Source of the DNA: Planctomycetota bacterium | Lineage (GTDB): Bacteria > Planctomycetota > UBA1135 > JACQFD01 | Reading direction: 5' to 3' | NCBI GenBank assembly: GCA_016792805.1 | Contig: JAEUHX010000030.1 | Coordinates: 1-36,756, forward strand | Length of the DNA: 36,756 nt | Part shown: piece after piece, positions 8,418 to 16,252 of the stretch | Layout: the number at the start of each line of letters is the position of its first letter | Position numbering within the stretch: position 1 is the first letter of the stretch | Notes under the pieces: model-generated | Seen by the model: the letters and a program-made list of their open reading frames with translations, nothing else | Told to the model about the DNA's origin: nothing | Databases searched by the model: none | Made by a program: the position numbers and the translations under genes

Positions 8418-9692
8418 GTGAATCGTCACACCGATCTTCCCGTTCCGTTTCTCATCGCAACGGCAGCGTTCTTTTGTGGCCTATTTGCTGGAGCATCGGC
8501 CCAGAGTGTCCTTGTCGTAGATGACACCGCGGGGAGCGGCGCTCCTTACAGCACAATCCAGAGCGCGGTGATCGCCGCGGCTCCGGGCGACATCGTCCTC
8601 ATCAAGCCGGGAACGTATCCGCCATTTACGATTGACGGAAAGGGCATCACTGTTTGTTATGACACCAGCGCAGGTGCCGCGAGTCAGATGGTGATCTCGG
8701 GAAGCGTACCCATCGTGGTCCGAAATGTGCCATCTGGACAAACTGTGACCTTTCAGAACATAACCGTGCGTCACGGCCGAGGAGTGAGGTGCGAGTCGAA
8801 CCAGGGAACTCTCTGGTTCGATCGATGCGACATCACTGCCAGCGCTGACTACAGCGTTCCGCAGCTCGAGTGTGTTCAATGCGCCGATCTTGTCATCAGC
8901 TCGTCGACGCTCAACGCGTCTGTGAAGTTGACGAACATTGGTACCCTGCCAGCTCCCGTCCTGCGCATCGTCGACGGCTCGACCCGAGTCGCCATCTTGG
9001 GGAGCCAGGTGAGGGGAAACTGGTTTGCTTCTAAATACATCCCTGGATGCGACGCGGCGAACCTGATTTGCGAGAGATTCTTTGCTTCGGCAACGACCTT
9101 CGCAGGGGGCAAGGGAGGCCCTAACTACGGCATCGGAATGCCTGGCGGCGACGGATTGGTGATCGGTACCCAGAATGGTGCTACGCTGCTGAACTGTGCA
9201 CTTTTCGGCGGACAAGGGGGAGGGACGTGCATCCCGCTTGCTGATTGTGGGATAAGCGGTTCGCCTCCGCTTGGCCCCACGGGAAAAGCGCTCATCGTCG
9301 CGGGCGGGACCTTCACTCAGCTCTCGGGCCCCTCCGAGTCCGTCCAGATGCCCTCTCCGATTCGCGAAGCGCAATCTGTGACTTTCTCCGTCTCTTGCGG
9401 CTCGGGCGATCTCGCGTGGGTGCTCGTCGCAGCCGCTCCGGCACCGATGCTCACAATCCCTGGGATCGTCGGGCCGTTGATCCTCGATCCGACGAGTACG
9501 GCTCTGCTTCCCACAGCGCTCCCCATCGGCTGCACGGGAGCTCCGGTCAGCTTTTCGATTCCTGCTCCTACGCTGCCGGCCCCGGTGCTCGGGAAGGACT
9601 TATTCGTTCAGGGCGTCTTCATCGATGCTCTTTTGAGCCGGATTCGAGTCAGCACCGCTGCGGCACTTGTGATTCTGGACTCCGCGTATTGA
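8418..9692 (+). CDS. Secreted beta-helix-type surface protein
   Basis: A 424-residue protein with a GTG start preceded by AGAGGAA. It has an N-terminal signal peptide (hydrophobic IATAAFFCGLFAGASAQ, cleavage after AQS likely). It continues with PYSTIQSAVIAAAPGDIVLI, the opening turn of many right-handed parallel beta-helix (pectate-lyase-like) proteins. The middle has repeated V-x-N-x-T style turns (for example TVTFQNITVRHGRGVRC). The last 130 residues look like a separate beta domain ending in LFVQGVFIDALLSRIRV, an ending I associate with exported planctomycetal proteins. No catalytic residues can be assigned. It stands alone; 230 bases without a gene precede it. Confidence 0.75.
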   Translation: MNRHTDLPVPFLIATAAFFCGLFAGASAQSVLVVDDTAGSGAPYSTIQSAVIAAAPGDIVLIKPGTYPPFTIDGKGITVCYDTSAGAASQMVISGSVPIVVRNVPSGQTVTFQNITVRHGRGVRCESNQGTLWFDRCDITASADYSVPQLECVQCADLVISSSTLNASVKLTNIGTLPAPVLRIVDGSTRVAILGSQVRGNWFASKYIPGCDAANLICERFFASATTFAGGKGGPNYGIGMPGGDGLVIGTQNGATLLNCALFGGQGGGTCIPLADCGISGSPPLGPTGKALIVAGGTFTQLSGPSESVQMPSPIREAQSVTFSVSCGSGDLAWVLVAAAPAPMLTIPGIVGPLILDPTSTALLPTALPIGCTGAPVSFSIPAPTLPAPVLGKDLFVQGVFIDALLSRIRVSTAAALVILDSAY

Positions 9693-9812
9693 CTTCATAC
9701 TGACTTCGCAACGGGAGCCGCGCAGCGAGCGCCTATTGCGTCCTCGGCGCGGGTGTGCGATGAAAGCTGCGCGGCTCGACGCCTCGGACGCGGCGGCCGC
9801 ATCGGTGACATG

Positions 9813-10883
9813 ATGACTGTGAGCTCCTACGAAACGCGCGCCTTTGCTGCCCAGAGTCCCACGTCGGGGCTCGCTCCCGCGACGATCCGCAGGCGCGATC
9901 CGCTCCCGAAGGATGTGCAGATCGAGGTTCTTTTTTGTGGTGTCTGCCACTCGGATCTGCATCAGGTCCGCAATGAGTGGGGGAAGACCATGCCGACGAC
10001 CTATCCCTGCACGCCGGGGCACGAGATCGTTGGCCGCGTGACGAAGACGGGGCGCGATGTTCGCAAGTTCCGCGAGGGTGACATGATCGCCGTCGGCTGC
10101 CTTGTCGATTCCTGCCGGACGTGTCCGGGCTGCCGCGAGGGGCTCGAACAGTATTGTGATGGTCCGGCGATGTTCACTTATAACGGCGCCGACAAGCACT
10201 TGGGCGGCGTGACCTATGGCGGCTACTCGGCGAGCCTCGTCGTCGACGAGGATTTTGTGCTTCGGCTCCCAAAGGGGCTCGATCCCGCCGGTGCCGCGCC
10301 GCTCGTCTGCGCGGGAATCACCACCTATTCGCCGCTTCGCCATTGGAAGGTCGGGCGCGGACAAAAGGTGGGAATCGTCGGTCTCGGCGGGCTTGGCCAC
10401 ATGGCAGTGAAGTTCGCCCATGCCATGGGAGCCCGGGTCGTTCTGTTCACGACGTCGCCGGGGAAGTCGGCCGATGCCATGCGCCTTGGCGCGGACGAGG
10501 TGGTGGTCTCGAAGGATTCGGCCGCGATGCTGAAGCAGGCGGGATCGTTCGATTTCATCCTCGATACAGTCTCCGCTCCCCACGATCTGAACGCCTACGT
10601 GGAATTGTTGAAGCGCGACGGCACGCTGACGATGGTGGGCGCGCCGGAAGAGCCGCTGCCCGTGGGTGTGATTTCGCTACTTTTCCGACGCCGCCGCATC
10701 GCAGGTTCGTTGATCGGCGGGCTGCGGGAGACGCAGGAGATGCTCGACTTCTGCGGCGAGCACGGCATCACCTCCGACATCGAGAAAATTGCGATTCAGG
10801 ACATCAATCGCGCCTACGACCGGCTCGTGAAGAGTGATGTCAAGTATCGCTTTGTGATCGACCTGGCATCGCTAAAACGCTGA
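9813..10883 (+). CDS. yahK: Zinc-dependent NAD(P) alcohol dehydrogenase / aldehyde reductase
   Basis: A 356-residue medium-chain dehydrogenase of the cinnamyl-alcohol-dehydrogenase group, very like E. coli YahK, which reduces many aldehydes with NADPH. The catalytic zinc site is Cys45 in CGVCHSDLH, His70-Glu71 in TPGHE and Cys166 in PLVCAGITTYSPLRHW. The structural zinc site is Cys101, 104, 107 and 115 (CRTCPGCREGLEQYC). The nucleotide-binding loop is GIVGLGGLGHM (187-197). Also diagnostic are FDFILDTVSAPHDL and IGGLRETQEMLDFC. Two adjacent ATGs (9810, 9813) and an earlier in-frame start at 9753 exist; the later ones match the family length. Stands alone, upstream of a 690-base gene-free stretch. 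Physiological aldehyde unknown. Confidence 0.93.
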   Translation: MTVSSYETRAFAAQSPTSGLAPATIRRRDPLPKDVQIEVLFCGVCHSDLHQVRNEWGKTMPTTYPCTPGHEIVGRVTKTGRDVRKFREGDMIAVGCLVDSCRTCPGCREGLEQYCDGPAMFTYNGADKHLGGVTYGGYSASLVVDEDFVLRLPKGLDPAGAAPLVCAGITTYSPLRHWKVGRGQKVGIVGLGGLGHMAVKFAHAMGARVVLFTTSPGKSADAMRLGADEVVVSKDSAAMLKQAGSFDFILDTVSAPHDLNAYVELLKRDGTLTMVGAPEEPLPVGVISLLFRRRRIAGSLIGGLRETQEMLDFCGEHGITSDIEKIAIQDINRAYDRLVKSDVKYRFVIDLASLKR

Positions 10884-10972
10884 AGGGCAGTCGTCCGGGC
10901 GGCAACGCTCGTCGCATCGGGCATCTGTTGTTCCCATGGGGGCGGCAAATGCGGTCGGCCTGGTTCTCCATA

Positions 10973-11060
10973 AGTGGGGTCGGCGCTCGCGATGCTCCGC
11001 CTAGTTGAAGTGGGGTCGGCTCTCGCGCCCAGTCTCCTTGTTTTTAGTGGGGTCGGCGCG
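10973..11060 (+). repeat. Three AGTGGGGTCGG repeats with 36-37 bp spacing
   Basis: AGTGGGGTCGG begins at 10973, 11009 and 11046. Copies 1 and 2 agree over 19 bases with one difference (GCGCTCGCG against GCTCTCGCG). The intervening 16-18 bases are unrelated. The same core occurs twice more with identical 36-base spacing at 36335 and 36371, and once in reverse orientation at 23879-23888. The copies are non-coding and lie between convergent genes. Confidence 0.8.
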
Positions 11061-11458
11061 TGGAGGACGTTTCAAAAGTCAGCCGTGCCCATGGCGATTC
11101 GGCGCCGCATGCGCCGCCGCATGAAGTATCTCGGTACCGATTCCTCATCGCGCGGGGCAAGCCCCGCGCCATTGTTCGGCGCGAGCGCCGACCCTACCGA
11201 TCAACATCAGTGCACATCAAGATTGCTTCACGCCCTTTTCCACGCCATCCCGCATCTGTGCAGGCACAGGTTCTGCCGTAGGGCTCGGGCTTGCCCGAGA
11301 CGATCTCGCGCGCGCATGCGCGCGCGGATGAAGAAAAGCCTGTAGGAGATCCTGCTCAGAAGTGGGTTCTTCATCGCTACCCAGTGCATCGGCACGGAAT
11401 TGCCCTGGAGGGCCCGTACACAGTCCGGATGACTTTTGAAATGTCCTCCGTGCGCCGA
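11053..11458 (+). repeat. 28-bp inverted repeat enclosing a palindrome-rich non-coding element
   Basis: The segment 11053-11080 is the reverse complement of 11431-11458 at 25 of 28 positions. All three differences become G-U pairs if the + strand is transcribed (11060 with 11451, 11061 with 11450, 11069 with 11442), so an RNA could pair over all 28 bases. The enclosed 350 bases hold further stems: CCGTGCC 11083-11089 with 11391-11397; a 9-bp stem with 2-base loop at 11150-11169; 7-bp stems with 2-base loops at 11176-11191 and 11284-11299; 6 bp at 11256-11269; a 20-bp palindrome at 11307-11326; and GATGAAGAA 11327-11335 with 11367-11375. No believable ORF lies inside. It could be a structured RNA or a MITE-like element; no target-site duplication is evident. 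Confidence 0.65.
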
Positions 11459-11574
11459 ACGGTGTGCGGGGCCGTGGCCCCGCAGATCCCGAGCTAGAGC
11501 CGCTGTCCTAGCCCTAGTCCGCACCCGCCGAGCCCACGTCTCAAAAGCTAGGCAGCACGCGGCGACCCCTGCGC

Positions 11575-14559
11575 CTACCGGATCGACTTCGCGCGCATCA
11601 CCAGATCGATGAACTCGCGGCGCCAGCCGTCGCGATCTTCACCTTTCGAGGCCTCGGCCGTCGAGAGCACCCAGTCGAGCGTCGCTGAGCCGCTGTGGCG
11701 CGAGCCGCGCAACAGCATCCCGAACGCCGCCACCGAGGCTTGGAATCGGAAATCGATGTCGGCCTTCTCGATCGACTGCACGGCCGAGTCCTTCAGCGGG
11801 ATCTCGAGCTCCTCCGCCTTCTCGCCCTCCGGCTGCTTATACCGCACAAATAGCGTGAGCAGCTCATTCGACAGCTCGCCACCGACCTTCGGCTCCGCCG
11901 CTTTGTACTCCTCGCGAACGGCCGGCGCATACTTGAGCTTCACCGGCGCGCGGTCTTCCTCGGCCGACGTGAGCGCCGCACCCACCGGAACCACTTCATA
12001 CAGAGCGGTCACCGTGTGGCCAGCGCCAATGTCGCCCGCGTCCTTCGCATCATTGCGGAAGTCCTCGGCCGCCATCGTCCGATTCTCGTAGCCGAGCAGC
12101 CGATAGGCCGCCACTTTTGTAGGATTGAATTCGACCTGCACCTTCACGTCCTTCGCCACCGTCACGAGCGTGCCGTGCATCTGCTCCACCAGCACGCGCC
12201 GCGCCTCCCGGAGCGAATCGAGGTACGAAAAGTTGCCATTACCGCGATCGGCGAGCCGCTCCATGGTGGCATCCTTAAGATTCCCGCGGCCGACGCCGAG
12301 CACCGTCAGGAAAACACCACTCTTCGCCTTTTCAGCGATCAGCTTCTCGAGATCATCGGGGTTCGTCGTGCCGACGTTGAAATCGCCGTCGGTTGCAAGA
12401 ATCACGCGGTTCACTCCGCCCGTGATGAAGTGGCGCTGCGCCATCTCATAGGCGAGCTGAATGCCCGACGCGCCATTCGTCGAGCCGCCGGCAGTCAGGG
12501 ACTCGACCACCGAGAGAATCTCGGCGGCGCGGCTGCCGTTGGTCGACGGCAGCGCCACACCGGAGGTTCCCGCATAGGTCACAATTCCAATGTTATCATT
12601 CTCGCCCAGCTCCTTCGTGAGCAGGCGAAGCCCCTGCTTCACAAGCGGAAGCCGATCGTCGGGCTGCATGGAGCCGGAGACATCCACGAGGAAGACGAGG
12701 TTGCTCGGCTTGCGCGTTTCGACGTCGACTTCGCGGGCCTTGATGCCGACGCGCACGAGCCGGTGGCTCGGCTGCCACGGACAGGCCGCCACGTCGAGCG
12801 CCGTGGAGAAGGGGACATTGCCCTTCGGCGGCGCGTAGCTGTAGCGGAAATAGTTGATCATCTCCTCGAGACGCACGGCGTCCCGCGGCGGAAGCTGCCC
12901 CGCCTGTAAGAATCGGCGCACGTTTGCATAGGAGGCCGTGTCGACGTCGAGGCCGAAAGTAGAGAGCGGCGCATCGATGGAGCGCAGGAAGGAGTTCTCA
13001 ACAATCGGCGTGTAGGTCTCGGTGCCGACGATGCGATCGCGCCACATGCCCAGGGAGCGCTCGTCGTCGAAAACATTATTCGTGCGACCGAGAATTGAGA
13101 GCCTATTCGTAGAATCGAATAAGTCCTTCGACTCGGTATCAGTGGACTTGTCCTTGTTGGGATTTCCGCCTGTGTACCCAACAGCCTTCAGGAGCCTCTC
13201 CGTATTCTCATCGAAGAATCCTCCCGCAGAAGGTGCCGACGCTCCATTGCCCGGCTTGGGCGCCGGATCTGTGAAGAGGCCCGCCGGCGGGATTGCTGGA
13301 GGGGCCCCCCTAAAACCGCCCGGCGTGAGTAAGGATCCCGAGGGCTGCGCCCCAGTCGCTCCCGCCGTCGGGCTGGGCGAGGCGGGCCCCGCCGGACCCA
13401 CCGCGGGCGTCGTCGGACCACCCGGGCTGCTCGGCCCCACCGGACGGCCCGCAACGGGGACCTCTTTTGTGCCTGGCGGACTCGGTGCCGCGCCATTCTT
13501 GCCTCCCGGGGCGCTGATGCCTCGGGTCCCTCCGGTGCGTCCACCAAAGGTGTCCTTCGACGTCTCGCGAGGCGCGGCTCCTCCGCCGCCCGATCCACCG
13601 GCAACAGGCTCCACATAATACAGTTCACTCTTGGCCTCGGCCTTTCGCTTCTCGGCGGGGATGTCCCCTTCGAACAGCGAATCGAACCGCAGCGTCTCGA
13701 CGATCGCTTCACCCTTTTTGGTGCCGCCGTCTTGGTCGCCCGCGGAGCCGGCCTGGCCCAACTTCTGTTGCTTTCGATCTCCTTCGGATTCCGAGGAGAA
13801 TCGCGCCTTGATCGACTCGGCCGACTTTTGCTCCTGTTGCGCCGTCGCTCCGGTCAGCGACGACTCGTCCTTCTTGGTGAGGCCGAAACTGGACTCGGGG
13901 ACATTCAAGGAGGGAACCGGCACCTTGGCCGTGCTGGGCGCTGCCGCGAGGCCCGCTCGCAGCTTTCGATCCGCGGGAGGCGCAGTCTCCGCCTCGACGT
14001 GATCGGAGTAAGCAAAGCCGACGTCCCCCTCGTCGTTTGGAGCCTCTCCGGAGCCGGGAGCACTCCCCGGCTCTTTTGCCGAAGCAGCGGCGAGTTCGTC
14101 GCTCAGCACTCCTCCCGCCGGCTTGGCGGCGCGCCGATCGTCGCTGCCGGGCGATGCATCCTCGAGTGCCACCGACGACCGCAGCGTCATTCGAGGCGAC
14201 TTCGACATCTCGTAGAAGCCCACAAAAATGAGCATCGAGGCCGCCATCAGAATGACGCTCGTGAGCGTCCGCCGACGCGACCACCCCGCGGCACTCCCCG
14301 GCCCAGGAATCACTTTTCCTTGGAGCCTTGCTTCAATCGCAGCCCGCTGCTGATCCCGCAGCGCGGGGGCGGGCTCTGCCGCAAGTGCCTCTGTCAGCTC
14401 GCCCGCTGCGGCGCGAATCTCCGCCACGGCGCGCTGTGCCTCCGGGTGGCAAGCCACCCAGGCTTCCATCTGTAGCCTCTCGTCGCCGTCCAAGTCGCCG
14501 AGCGCGTAGGCAGTGAGGCGCGGATCGTCCAGGTCAAAATTGGTTTCGTAAGCAGTCAT
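11575..14559 (-). CDS. yfbK: YfbK-type VWA protein with anti-sigma-like N-terminus
   Basis: A 994-residue protein. Residues 1-60 resemble the cytoplasmic part of anti-sigma factors (LTAYALGDLDGDERLQMEAW then CHPEAQRAV, without a full zinc site). One membrane helix follows at about 99-116. Next come a charged region and a long Pro/Gly/Ala/Ser linker (about 330-480). The YfbK N-terminal domain contains FGLDVDTASYANVRRFL. The VWA domain has MIDAS residues DVSGSM at about 625. The end is DUF3520-like (IDFRFQASVAAFGMLLRGS). The frame stays open upstream into the sigma gene, but the ATG at 14559 is chosen because it clears that gene and begins the anti-sigma-like domain. The gene lies 82 bases after an ECF sigma factor on the same strand, so it probably binds and controls that sigma, with the VWA domain outside the membrane. 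Confidence 0.85.
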   Translation of the reverse strand: MTAYETNFDLDDPRLTAYALGDLDGDERLQMEAWVACHPEAQRAVAEIRAAAGELTEALAAEPAPALRDQQRAAIEARLQGKVIPGPGSAAGWSRRRTLTSVILMAASMLIFVGFYEMSKSPRMTLRSSVALEDASPGSDDRRAAKPAGGVLSDELAAASAKEPGSAPGSGEAPNDEGDVGFAYSDHVEAETAPPADRKLRAGLAAAPSTAKVPVPSLNVPESSFGLTKKDESSLTGATAQQEQKSAESIKARFSSESEGDRKQQKLGQAGSAGDQDGGTKKGEAIVETLRFDSLFEGDIPAEKRKAEAKSELYYVEPVAGGSGGGGAAPRETSKDTFGGRTGGTRGISAPGGKNGAAPSPPGTKEVPVAGRPVGPSSPGGPTTPAVGPAGPASPSPTAGATGAQPSGSLLTPGGFRGAPPAIPPAGLFTDPAPKPGNGASAPSAGGFFDENTERLLKAVGYTGGNPNKDKSTDTESKDLFDSTNRLSILGRTNNVFDDERSLGMWRDRIVGTETYTPIVENSFLRSIDAPLSTFGLDVDTASYANVRRFLQAGQLPPRDAVRLEEMINYFRYSYAPPKGNVPFSTALDVAACPWQPSHRLVRVGIKAREVDVETRKPSNLVFLVDVSGSMQPDDRLPLVKQGLRLLTKELGENDNIGIVTYAGTSGVALPSTNGSRAAEILSVVESLTAGGSTNGASGIQLAYEMAQRHFITGGVNRVILATDGDFNVGTTNPDDLEKLIAEKAKSGVFLTVLGVGRGNLKDATMERLADRGNGNFSYLDSLREARRVLVEQMHGTLVTVAKDVKVQVEFNPTKVAAYRLLGYENRTMAAEDFRNDAKDAGDIGAGHTVTALYEVVPVGAALTSAEEDRAPVKLKYAPAVREEYKAAEPKVGGELSNELLTLFVRYKQPEGEKAEELEIPLKDSAVQSIEKADIDFRFQASVAAFGMLLRGSRHSGSATLDWVLSTAEASKGEDRDGWRREFIDLVMRAKSIR

Positions 14560-14641
14560 GTTCGTGGCCCTCAACTCGGGCCGAAGGAGCAGGAATTTAT
14601 ATGGACTGATTCGTAAAAAGCTTGAGCCAGGCAGTGCGACG

Positions 14642-15178
14642 CTAGGCAGGACGAACTGTGGGATCGCCTGCGACCCCGGCTCGGGACCGCAGCGCCTTGA
14701 TCCCTGTATGAATGAGGAATCCCACATTCGTGACCGTGAGCCCCGTCACCTCGGCGATCTCCCGATAGGAGAGCGAATGTTGAAATCTCAATCGCAATAC
14801 TTCGCGCTGGTTGTCGGTCAGCCCGTCGAGCCAGCGCAGTATGCGTCCTGCCTCCTCGCGCACCTCGACGGCTGCCGAGGGGGCGCCGCCCGGAGCGGCC
14901 GAGCCTTCGAGCCATTGGTCATCTTTCATCTCAGTTCTCCGCCGCTCGCGGCGGCGCACGTCGATCGCTCGGTTGCGGCAGACCGTGTAAAGCCACTCGG
15001 CCAGGTGGGGCTCCACGAGAGCGCGCTCCTGGTCGCAAAGCTTCAAGAAGGTGTCTTGCACGACGTCGCGGGCGACTTCGATGTCGCCGACGATGCGCCA
15101 CGCGTAGAGCGTGAGGCGCCGCTCGAACCGCTCGAGCGCCGCTCGGATCCAGTGGTCCCGAGGTTCCGGGTCGTTCAT
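14642..15178 (-). CDS. ECF-type RNA polymerase sigma factor
   Basis: A 178-residue sigma factor with only regions 2 and 4. Region 2 shows EVARDVVQDTFLKLCDQ and EWLYTVCRNRAIDVRRRERR. Region 4 shows LDGLTDNQREVLRLRFQHSL and the helix-turn-helix YREIAEVTGLTVTNVGFLI. The start at 15178 (MNDPEPRDHW) is preferred over in-frame codons 48 bases upstream because it fits the family length. It is followed 82 bases later by the VWA protein carrying an anti-sigma-like N-terminus; such pairs usually form a sigma/anti-sigma operon that controls its own promoter. The regulon is unknown. Confidence 0.92.
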   Translation of the reverse strand: MNDPEPRDHWIRAALERFERRLTLYAWRIVGDIEVARDVVQDTFLKLCDQERALVEPHLAEWLYTVCRNRAIDVRRRERRRTEMKDDQWLEGSAAPGGAPSAAVEVREEAGRILRWLDGLTDNQREVLRLRFQHSLSYREIAEVTGLTVTNVGFLIHTGIKALRSRAGVAGDPTVRPA

Positions 15179-15245
15179 GGGGCACCGCTCCCAGCAGGAG
15201 CGCACGGTTCGACGCCGCCCCGGCACGCCCCCTTAGAGGAATCTT

Positions 15246-15950
15246 CTACCGGAGCAGGTCGGCGAGCTTGCGTTCGAGGGTGTCGAGCCGCGACTCGAGC
15301 GCCGCCACGCGCGCCGCGAGCCCAGGCTCGGCAGGGGCGGCGCCATCCATGGCCGCTGGCGAGACCTCTTCGGTCGCCGCGGGGCGCCCCGCCTCCTCGG
15401 CGCGGATACGCTCCAGTTCGCGGTCGGAGTAGCAGAGGTGAGTCCAGCGCACGCCGCGCGAGACGCCCTCGGGCGTGAGCCGCGCCACGAGAGGCGGCGT
15501 GAAATTTCTTAGTTTTGTGAGAATCGACCCGAGCGTCTCGAGGTCGGCAATCGGTTTCATGCGGCTCGCGTGGATGCGAAGCTCGCCCTCGGTCTGCGGG
15601 CCCCGAAGCAATAATTCTCCGAGCACGGCGATCTCGACGCTCGTGAGCTCAAGCGCGCGGCCGACGATGGAGCTGTAACGTTCCACTCTTCCGCTGAACC
15701 CCGTCGTGTTGGCGGCGAGCCCACGCTTGATGAGCGATTGCAGCGCCCCGTCGACCGTCGGCTCGTCGTAGGCCACGATCGGGTCGCGGTTGCTCTTCTG
15801 GTTGCATCCGTTCACGAGCGCATTGAGCGAGAGCGGATACTGCTCGGGTGTCGTCATGCCCTTCTCGATCAGCGTGCCGAGCACGCGGCGCTCGACGGCG
15901 CTCAACACGAGGCGGGCGGGTGCGGAGGAGGAGGGCGTCGGATCCACCAT
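15246..15950 (-). CDS. yceH: YceH / DUF480 family protein
   Basis: A 234-residue protein of the YceH (DUF480) family, built from two winged-helix domains. Typical segments are LSAVERRVLGTLIEKGMTTP, QYPLSLNALVNGCNQKSNRD and VAYDEPTVDGALQSL in the first, and ELTSVEIAVLGELLLRGPQT with LRIHASRMKPI in the second. The last 35 residues (ARVAALESRLDTLERKLADL) form a predicted coiled coil, common in the family and likely used for oligomerisation. The biochemical role of YceH is not settled; I recall links to cell envelope phenotypes but claim none here. The gene ends 67 bases before the ECF sigma factor start on the same strand, so co-transcription is possible. Confidence 0.93.
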   Translation of the reverse strand: MVDPTPSSSAPARLVLSAVERRVLGTLIEKGMTTPEQYPLSLNALVNGCNQKSNRDPIVAYDEPTVDGALQSLIKRGLAANTTGFSGRVERYSSIVGRALELTSVEIAVLGELLLRGPQTEGELRIHASRMKPIADLETLGSILTKLRNFTPPLVARLTPEGVSRGVRWTHLCYSDRELERIRAEEAGRPAATEEVSPAAMDGAAPAEPGLAARVAALESRLDTLERKLADLLR

Positions 15951-16252
15951 GGACAGCGACTCTATCAGCCTCGGGGACTCCCCGGAGTCGCCCTGAACAT
16001 CCCGTCTGCGCTCGGCCTGCTGGGCCAGGCATTCACGGGCTCGGAGGCCGCGGACTCCCCAAGCAGACCGCGTGCAGCCGGCCGTGGGTCGCCACCGGGA
16101 GATCGCGGGGGAGGCCGTCGAGCCATCCCGCGAGGGAACGCGCGTCGGCGTCGTACAAGGGGGCCAGCTCTCGACCTCTCGGCGGCTGGAATCGCGCCGG
16201 GCTCGGGGGCCTGCAGTTCACAGATTTGCGCGCCGACACGCCGAGTACCGTG
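15951..16252. other. Divergent intergenic region, nothing recognised
   Basis: About 300 bases between the yceH start (-) and the secreted hydrolase start (+), so it should hold promoters for both. I see no clear -35/-10 pair, repeat or riboswitch. The hydrolase frame stays open through here as far back as 15848, but the protein-like sequence and signal peptide begin only near 16253. Confidence 0.5.

Larger units (their letters stand above)
10884..11574. other. Gene-free stretch between convergent genes
   Basis: These 691 bases separate the converging alcohol dehydrogenase and VWA genes. They hold the three AGTGGGGTCGG repeats, the inverted-repeat element at 11053-11458, and one more hairpin at 11465-11484 (9-bp stem TGCGGGGCC, loop GT). 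Short ORFs on both strands here show no protein-like composition and I treat them as chance. Confidence 0.75.

Noticed and set aside
10973..11060. CRISPR-like array
   Set aside because: Regular spacing of 36-37 bp looks similar, but the repeats are only 11-20 bases, there are three copies with 16-18 base spacers, and no cas gene is present.
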